DNA of 64,000 bases from Lateolabrax maculatus. Lineage: Eukaryota; Chordata; Actinopteri; Acropomatiformes; Lateolabracidae. This document shows, piece by piece, positions 53,401 through 63,162 of the stretch. The notes beneath the pieces are model-generated. The model worked only from the letters and a program-made list of their open reading frames with translations. It had not been told where the DNA came from and did not search any database. Where the stretch lies: positions 5,050,001-5,114,000 of the forward strand of contig CM062208.1 of assembly GCA_031216445.1 (NCBI GenBank), given 5' to 3'. The position numbers and the translations under genes are program-made. Every line of letters begins with the position of its first letter. Position 1 is the first letter of the stretch.

Positions 53401-56400
53401 GATTTTAATAAGGCTGCACAAGCTGTTTGGACAACTAAGCCTTTTCACGGCCTTTTCCAAGTTTGGTTCACCACAACATGGGCCTCATGTTTTTTAGTTA
53501 CATGCTGGCTGCTTGGAGTTTGGAAAATCCCCCAGTGTTAATACAGCGAAGTAAAAACACTGGAACAAATAAATGTAAATATAAAATTGTTTAACTGATC
53601 AGCCTGCAACTAAATCATTACGGTAGATTCTTCAATGTTTACTCCACTTTAGCTAAAAGGTTTCTTGCTGAAGTGTCCTGGAGCACTTCATATCCAGATA
53701 TTCACTGGCCAACACGAGGAGACGGTGGTTGTACTGGGCAGCTCCCTGCCTCCAGTGTGCAAATGTTCAGAGGGTGTTACTGTGAAATTTCACATGCTCT
53801 CAGTTCATTGGCCATGAGGAAGCTTAAGTCTAATGAAAAATTCTGTACTTCTGTCTCAACAAAAGTAATTAGTTCAAAGCAAACAGTTTAACTGCATTTA
53901 TAGCTATTGACATGGTCAGGGGTGGCTTCTTGCATTTTCACACAGTTCTGCACATTCACTTTAAGATGCACCGTATTCTTCTGATGGTCACTATAAGCAG
54001 CTGCATTATGACACAAGGCGTCAGTGCCTTGCTCAATGGCAATTGAGCTGTAGCTTTTTAGGGCGGTGAAGAGAATATGACCATAAGCCATCCTGGGACA
54101 TCTCTCTCTCCCCTGGCTGTCGGCGAAGACAGGCGGTAAAGCCCCTTGAGACAAATTTGTGATTTGTGATATTGGGCTACAGTATATAGATAAAATTGAC
54201 TTAACTTGACTTGAACTACATCGGATGCTGGGCTTTAAAACCTGTTGTTCAGAGTGCGTCCAAACACATCCAGACCATAAAAATTGGGGATCAGTAGTGT
54301 ATTTCATTTTTTTTGTCTCTTGTGTGTTTGTCTTGGTTTTGTCCCACAGGGAGAGCTGCCTGACACCCGTCAGCCCAGAGTCATGTCCGCTTGTCCAGGC
54401 CTTCCTAGCTGAGTGTCCAGGCCGCTTATTCCTGGGTCACGCCCAAACGCAACTGAAGACGGGCCTGCAGACCCAGGACAGACACCTCTTCCTCTTCAGT
54501 GACACACTGCTCGTCGCCAAGGCCAAGTAAGTTTCCTTCTGTGTGTCTTGTGAAATGACAGAGGGAATGAAGGAGTGTATGTTTATGTGGTTGCTGTGTG
54601 AGTTAGAAGGAGACGGAAAATGGAGACACAGAGACATAAACAGGAAAAAACAAAAGTGAAACAAATTTGAGAAACAAAGAAGCAACTTTCATCTGTTCCT
54701 AGTTGTTTCTCTTAAACTGATCATACAAAATTGTAGAGAGGATGGAATTACATCTTTCTGCTATATTTCCCTAAATGTCCTTACTCCCCTGCTTCTTGCA
54801 CTTCTCCCTCCCTCATTTTCTCCCCAGTATATAATTATTTCCCAGCCAATTAAATCCATATGAAGCCTGACTCAGATCAAAGCCACACTGGCCTGCCTTG
54901 GGTTTACAGTATGGGGCTCCCCACCCACAAACTGCAACACACACGCATTCAAAAATAGACTTAAAGAGCACATTTATATTTCTGAAGTCCACAAACACAC
55001 ACATACATGCACAAACACACCCTTGTATACACATAGACATGAAGAGATGGAGACAGACTTCCGCTCTGTGTACTTGTGTACTTACTGTACAGACACACCT
55101 CTCAATGCAGACACAGCAGGACCTCTGTGGTCATGTGCCAGTGGGCAGAGCTGACCCTTCCAGCACAGAGGTTATTCACTATAATTGGCTTTATTACATT
55201 GTGGCTGAACACAGGGTGAGTTAGAGGAATGTGTGTTGGTATGTGTGTGTTTGAGAGAGATGGAGAAGAAGTTAATTGATGTGTATGTGCATTTGTGTGC
55301 CTTTATGTCTGTGTAATAGCAGGGAGAGTATGTGTGTATGCCACATGTGTGCACTTGGAGTTTTTCCCTCTATAATCATAGATGTAGTGGTGGATAAATA
55401 CACTTCTACCGAGCGTGCCTGTCTTAAAATGCTGAAAATAGCTGGATCTCTTTATAATTTGAATCTATATTTCTTGAAGGACTGCCATATGTGAGAGGTT
55501 TGTGGAAAAATGTTCAATGAAGAAAATCAAAAAGTTGAATTGCAACAGTGGGGGATCCCAGTACGTTCCTTGTGGAACCCCTTAATAAGGGACATTCAGG
55601 TTTTTATACAATCCTTTGCAAAGGAACCTTCTGAAGTTTCTGTCTTGCAAATTTGTTGTTAAATTGATGAATCTACAACAATTTTGATAAGTGATTAGTC
55701 ATTTAAGTCATTTATGAAGCAACAATTTCAAATATTTACTGATTGCATCTTCACAAAGTGAGGATTTTCTGCTTTTTCTATTTTTAAAATATTGTAAATT
55801 CAATATGAATTCTGGACTGTTAAAACAAACAACCTGGAGATGTCATGTTGGGTGATGGGAAATTGGGATGGGCATCTTTCACCACTCTCTTATATTTTAC
55901 AGACTAAGACATTAATTGATAATGAAAATAATTTGCATATTGTGTCTTCTGCAGGTCTTCCACTCATTTCAAGGTGAAGGCCCAAGTCCGAGTGTGTGAG
56001 ATGTGGACAGCCAGCTGCATGGAGGAGGTGTGTGAGGGAAGCACCAACCCAGAGAGGAGTTTTGTCATGGGCTGGCCCACCTGCAACTGTGTGGCTACTT
56101 TCAGGTAAACACACACACACACACACACACGGTTATACAACATAAGCAAGTTGTTCAAATTCAAGAAGAGGAATGTCTGGTACGTGAACTATAAGTTTAT
56201 TTTTCAAGATGATCTTAATTTGATGAAACATGAGCGATTTACTGTAACTTAATTTCCTTTTATATAACTTCATTCATTATTTCTGCTTGCATTGCACGAC
56301 AGTTGTTCATGCCAAGCATGCTAAAATAGTACACTATGTTCTGAGGTGCAAATGCACAGTATAATAGGGAACAAAAAACTGAACACACAACCACAAAATC

Positions 56401-59400
56401 CCTAAACCCTTAAGCGCAAAGGCAGTTCCCAGTCGTAAAGCTGCTCAATCCAACCACTGTAAGACTAGAGTAGACAACCACACATGCACAACAGGCACGG
56501 GCATGCGCCACACATACAAATTCATTCATATAAGTTATGCTGTGCTGTATATCGGCATCTTCTTCGATACAAATTTGTACTCATTCACACACAATAATTT
56601 TCCATCATCAGGAATCCAGTCATAACTTGGGGCGAAGTCTGCAATTTTAGCCAGTGGGAGTTACATAACAGAGCAGAACAGACAGTTGCTTTTAGCACGA
56701 TTTCCTCTGACTATGTTTTATCTCTCTCACTTTAATCCTCTCCAGCTCTGATGAGCACAAGGACAAGTGGTTGACACTCATCAAAAGGTAAATGTTTGGT
56801 TACACCCCCTGCTACTTTGTCTGCAATCGTTTGTTTTGGCATTTTAGCTTGTTGTTCATCTTGCAAATCAAATTCCCCTACGGGGCAGGAAGGATTTGAT
56901 TTGGACGGAACAAAAGTGATTGAATAGAAGCCAGCACAACATGAATGAGAGTAACCACAGTGTGAATAAAGAGGAATCAACTGGCCTGACAGAGCACGTG
57001 AACCACTATGATGAAAACAGTCTATAGCTGATGCCTAATGCATTCTTTGTATTTACAGCTTAAATTAAGTACTTTATATTTTAAATGTTGGCCATTAACT
57101 CCGAATGAAGTCTTCCATATCACAGTGCTGGATTGACTATATGAACTTCACTTATATTCAAATGCTATTTTTATTTTAACACAGACTTTCCTTTGTTTTT
57201 CCCCTCCTCGCAGTCGGATAATTGAGGGAAAAGAGAAGGACGACCCTAAGACCATTCCTCTGAAGATATTTGCAAAGGATATTGGAAATTGTGCATATGT
57301 AAGATTCACTTCTTTCTTCAATGATTTTTATTGCTTCTATCAGCCCAAAAATTAATATTGTTTGATCGCCTGTCTGTCCTTAAGTGAGTAATTAATTACA
57401 TCACTAGCAGTGCTGTCATTTACGTGACACACAAACAACTAGATATTTCCATAATGTTTCCAAAATGTTTCCACCAGGCCAAGACACTTGCGGTCAGCAA
57501 CACTGACAGCACCACTGATGTCATCCACATGGCTCTGCTGCAGTTTGGCATATCAGTGAGTAACCAAAGACCACTGTTGATATCCAGTGACTATACCTTG
57601 ATGTGATGTTAAAAAGAGTTTCAGGCTCAGCAGTTAGGATTAGCCTCTACTATACAGTAGCTTTCCAGTCCAGACGTTAGAAATAAGGTTTGTTAAATAT
57701 CTAAATCTGATAGCTGAGAGTATCAATATTAGACTGTCCAAACAAAGTATTAGCAGAGTGTGAAGCGTGTGTACATAGTAAATTACAGTAAGTAATGTTT
57801 CGGAAAATGTCACAATATCTTAAATAACAATGTCAAGTTTAGCATTTTTAAAAAAAATTGAACTTTGCAGTTGCTGTAGGTCTTTTTACTTTAAATGTTA
57901 AATGAATCTGTTAAACCTGATTCTCTTTTGCTCTGTCCAGGGCTGCGTTAAAGACCACCGGTTGTGGGTGAGCTCCTGCAAGGACGACCCTCCATACCCT
58001 CTCATTGGTGAGCTCACCTGTCATAAACATTATGATGTAAAAGAAAGAAAAATACTCTTTTCCCTTCAGCCTTTACCTTTTATTCCCTTTCAAGTTGCTC
58101 TTAACAAAGATTCTTCTCGTCAGATAGTCTCGGATAACATTTATCCAAAGTGTGCATGCGTGAAAGTAGTGTGATACTGGTGATTCTTCAAAAATCTGCA
58201 TGTATGCCTTCAATTACATCTTTCATAAGTTCATTAGAGTAAAACAAAAAAACCTCCGGTCTCATCCCTCCCACGACGTGTATTTTGGAAAACCAGGCAG
58301 TACCAATGCTGAGAATACCCACAGCTGGGGTCAGCACTGTACAAGCATCACCAGTGCACAAAAACTCAACATCTGGGAACATTTCAGAGTATTTAGTTTT
58401 TTATCACAGTGGTATTTCCGTGACATTCTGTTACCATAATCTTTTGTTCTGTAGTTCACACTGGATTCCTAACATCCAAACTCTAGACTGCTGATTCATT
58501 GCTGCACAGCACAATTTGTATCAGTTTTTTTTTAATACTTTGGCTCCATGTCACATGCACGACCGCACGTACACAGACCCATGACCTCTAACTTCTGGAC
58601 CTTGACCTCTCATTCAGGCCACGAGTTTCCCTTCAGCATTAAGATGAGCCACATTCGGGATGGTGGGAGCAGTGCTGGAGGACTGGGAGGAGGAGCATTT
58701 AGGGATCCAACGAGTCCCACAGACTGTCCAGGGGTGCTGCTGCTGGACCAGTGTCTCCCTCCGGACACCCAGTGCCAGTTCATCCTCAAACCCAGCAAGG
58801 TTTCCCCGGGACAGGCTCCGCTAATAGGTAAGACAGCTGCTCAGAACCTCCCCATTCTGGGGCTTCAGACCCTTTTCATTAGGTCACATGATGATATTTT
58901 GGGAGTCATGAGACATTTCTTCTGTATATATTCAGTATATTTCAGAATTAAAGGCAACTTGGTATGTGGGTGAGTTCAAATAAGTGTGTGAGATAACAGT
59001 TTGAAAGCACTTTGAAGCAGCATGCTCAGGTTTTCTATCGGTGGACTATCTCTGGTGCTACCAAGGGAATCTGAAGGAATCAAAGGGAGAAAGAGGCAAA
59101 ACAACACTGATGAATATTGATTTATCATGTGAGTGTATGGACACATCATTCCACACTATATTGCTGGTCTAATATGAATTTAAAAAAAGTTGGGTTTTTT
59201 TTGTGGTTGCAGCCTCAAGGTGTGTTTCAAAAACAAAATAAGTAAAATTGGTTTCAAACCAAACATCATTTTGGGTTTAAAGCTGCAAGGCAAGGGAACA
59301 GGCACAAACCACTGTCAACAATGGGCATCTTGTCATGGATCTTTATGCATTAAGCAAGATTCATAAAGTAAGAGCAGTGCAAGTATGTGCTGTGAAAAAG

Positions 59401-62400
59401 ACTTGTGAAAAGGTTTTTCATCAACATGTCACTTGAGGTTTCCAAGTTGGTCAGTGTCAAGAATCCATCCATAACTCTAATTCTCTGTGAAACCACAAGA
59501 AGAAATATGAGGATACAGAAGGCTTAATGCAGAACAGAATGTACTTCCTCAGAATTAGTTTCACTTACATTTTAACTTTGTTTGGGCTCATTCTTGACAC
59601 ACGTAGACATACATTCATGCTGTTAGCTCTGAGGATGAATCGGGAGGTGAGCAAGAAGAAAATGAGTCAACGAGAATGGTGGGAAAGGAGATTTTAGCGG
59701 ACAAGAGGTTACAGCAGGGGTTGGAGAAACGTAGTGTCAAAATAAGACAAACATCAGACAGACAAAGAGGAAGAAACCCCAGAAGGGATGGATGAGTGTG
59801 AGAAGAGGAAGATGGAAAGTGAAAAGAGATGACACAGCTATTGACTAAGTCTGAAGGTCAGCGTAGGTGATGGAAAAAGAAACAGCAGACTGTAACAGAT
59901 AGAGAGAGAGAAGGGGGAGACTGAAAAGGGGACCTCAAAGTGACAGGATGAGAAAAATATGGAGGAGGAAAAAGAAAAACAAGAGGACGGTGGACAGGAA
60001 CGAGGATGAGTAATGGGGATGCAGAGACCAGGATGGAAAAAGGGGAAGATGAGGTTTAGAAAAAAACAAGTTGAGGAGAAAAGTGTGTGTTTTCCAGTCA
60101 AGGAGGCTTCAGTTTGCCAACCACAAGCTTCGCCTCGGATTCCTCTGCCTCAAGCATAACAGCATCTTACGTAAGCGCTCCATACTAACCCCGCCGCCAT
60201 AAAGTCCTAATCGCTCACACCCAACCTTGAAAACTAACGAACATATGTGTTTATTGAGTGGTAGCAGCCGCTTTTCAGGCATTTATTCGCAAACAATCCT
60301 GCAAGCGATTATGTTTTGAATGTCAGAAACTAACTGGTACATCTAAAATACGTGTAAAACTTTGGTGATGTTGATTTCTTTCCCCCAACGTTTTCCCAAA
60401 CTGCTCCAACACTTGTCCTTTGCAAAATACTGCATGTGCTCCAGAGATCGATTTGAGCTACCTCCACTGCAGCTGTACAGTACAAGAACCTTAAAGAAAA
60501 TTGGGAAAATTATGTTTCGACATCCAGTCCTACATAAACCATAATTATGCTGGAAATTCTAGTATTTGCCATAATGGTAGCTTGTCAGTGGCCAGAGGTC
60601 TGCCTGTCGTAGAGCTTGATCACCATTACCGGCCAACAGACTCCCCGGTGGTTCATCCTCTGGAGCTACCTGCACTGCACTGTTGATTTATTAAGGGAGG
60701 TTAATCTGGAAGAATTGAGAATCTAACTAAATTAGTTTATTTAATACCTTCACCTATTTTGGTTGTGTTAAAATATCTCTGTTTCCTCACCCCCCCTCTT
60801 CTGTACTAGAAAGCTGTAATGATTTAACGCCTGATTTAGGTGAGGTCAGGTTTTGCTGAGAAGTGCCAGAGCAGGCCAGTAATTCTGTTACTGTTGAACT
60901 TTGTACCAGAGTGTATTTGGGCATGATGCCACAGCAGATTGTTAAATAATGAATTCTATGTGAAGTATGCCACGTATTTTGTGGGCACTATTGGGCTGCT
61001 GGGTCCTCCACCCACTGTAAGAATCTTTCGCTTGTCAGGAGAGTCACACCCTTGGATTAAACCTCCTAATAATAAAAATGTTATCATTTCAAGATTGTTG
61101 GCAAATCAAAGGTGCTACAATTAAATGTCACTACCCTTTAAAATAATTTACTGCAGTGTTTTCAGTTTTTAGACGTACATTCTCAATAACATGCACTTCA
61201 GTGCACACACAGTATGCAGTTTAATAACTGCAGATACATGCTGAGCTGTTATGTCACAGAGAACATGTAGATGCAGTGAAGACAGACCTGCAGACAGACA
61301 CTTAAACACAAACATCACAGGGAGACATTGTGACTCGGCACCACTGAGCAAACACTCAACAAGGAACACACAGTCCCAACCTTTGAGAGACACACAGAGC
61401 CCCATACATGCATGTATGCGTTCACACACATAACACACATAACTTACTCACACACACACAGTAACCTCAAGTTAAATGCTGCTCTCGAGCGTGAGGGCAT
61501 GTCTACATATGTTTCTCTCAAACACTGAATCAGTGGTTCTGTCTTTCAGTCCTATAGATGTCCTTCTCTTTCACAAAATCTCTGTGTGTCTCTTTCTCTA
61601 TATCACCTAAACTTTTTTAGGTTGTGATCATTAGGTCGAAATTTAGTGGACAGAGCGAGCTTTCATATGCATGCTGGACAAGTCCAACATCTGGGACTTC
61701 TAGGCCAACTGCTCAACAAATCACAACCTGCTTTGTTGAAAAATCTGACCCAGAACACATAAAATAAATATTATATAGGCAGCAGTGTTGCAGTTTGGTG
61801 AATCACTGAGCATTGCTGGAGGTGTACTGTATTCCTGAGTGCACTCCAGTGCACTTTAACATGCATTAGTCGAGCAACAGCAGTTTAATTTTATATGTGA
61901 AACCGCAGCTCACCTCTTCCTCTTCTTTTCTCCCCACAGAGCCTGGTCAGCAGAAGCCTTTTAAGAGAAAGAGGTCTCTGATCAACTGGCCTTTCTGGAG
62001 AGGCTCCAACACACAGCTGGACAGCCTGCCCCTGTCCCCGACCTCGCTCTCCCCCACTCAGGGACGGCTGTTCGGACGACCCCTGAGCTCCGTCTGCTCC
62101 CCGGACCACAGCCTGCCCAAGCCCGTCATGGTGAGCCCAGTGGAGGTTATGTAGGCCACCAGGAGCAGTCAGAACCTCGTCTGGAGGGGTCGCAGGATGA
62201 TTTAGGCTTTACAGTTTATTTGGAGAAAGGGAGATGTAGTGGTATGGGACAGTTTTATCTATCTATCTATCTATCATTACTTACTGTATACTGTATGTCT
62301 CTTCTCACACTCATCAGATAAATAGTTTTAAGTTGTAAATTATAAATTAAAGAAATAAGGGACATTACTGGGAAGCGAAACCTCAATCTGTTGAATAAGC

Positions 62401-63119
62401 AATCCAGATTGTGCACTAAATAAACTTGTTTCCTCTTTGATTATATGGTGCTCCGAGAACCCTTTAAGAAAGGCCAAGTGTTGACAGTTAAATTTTCCAT
62501 TTTTTGTTTTAACCAATTAATTGGTGTAAATAGTCTCATAATATTAATCCTCATGAAAAATCTTTCAATAACCCTCCTCTTCTTTTTAAATAATGAAAAC
62601 CCATTTGAGGCTGCCAAAAATAATTCAGACAGATTCGTCCTATTTGCCAAATTTAAACTGTGATTCTAAGAAATGAGGAATCAAAAACAAACCAAACCAA
62701 ACAAACAGCAGGGACCGAGAAGGCTAAATGAACTTCATCCATGTTGCTTTGATTTCGTTTGGTTTAAAACATAAGTGGACTTCAAGCAGAAGTTATGAGT
62801 AAACAAGTCCTTTAGTGACAAGTATGTAACCTGGCGATAAAAACCTGCCAATCTCTCTGTGCTGTCTGGAAACATCAGTGCCTTTGTTCCATTCAGAAGT
62901 TATATAAAAGATTGATTATATATTATTATATTTCCATCTTCCTCTTCCCTCCAGGACATGTTGGTGTTCCTGTACCTGGAGGGGCCGTACACCAGGGGCG
63001 TCTTCAGGCGGTCAGCTGGGGCCAAAGCCTGCCGGGAGCTCCGGGACAGACTGGACAGTGGGACGGAGGAGCCGGAGATCACACACCAGTCTGTGTTCGT
63101 CATTGCCGCTGTCCTCAAG

Positions 63120-63162
<43 letters not shown>

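Larger units (their letters stand above)
46232..54349 (+). other. arhgap20: arhgap20 intron 2
   Basis: 8118 bp. It contains (TG)n at 47378-47429 and 47540-47586, (CA)n at 49108-49129 and 50412-50459, and (CT)n at 50228-50298. It also has a repeat-free, balanced-composition segment at 51200-51770 and an L2-type tail at 54136-54215. No splice-supported extra exon was recognised, and exon 2 to exon 3 joins as in the mammalian protein. Confidence 0.85.
54527..57940 (+). other. arhgap20: arhgap20 introns 3 to 7
   Basis: Introns of 1428, 642, 425, 179 and 385 bp separate exons 3-8. Intron 4 opens with (CA)n at 56108-56130. Otherwise AT-rich DNA with scattered short CA runs near 54940-55020; nothing else recognised. 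Confidence 0.85.
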
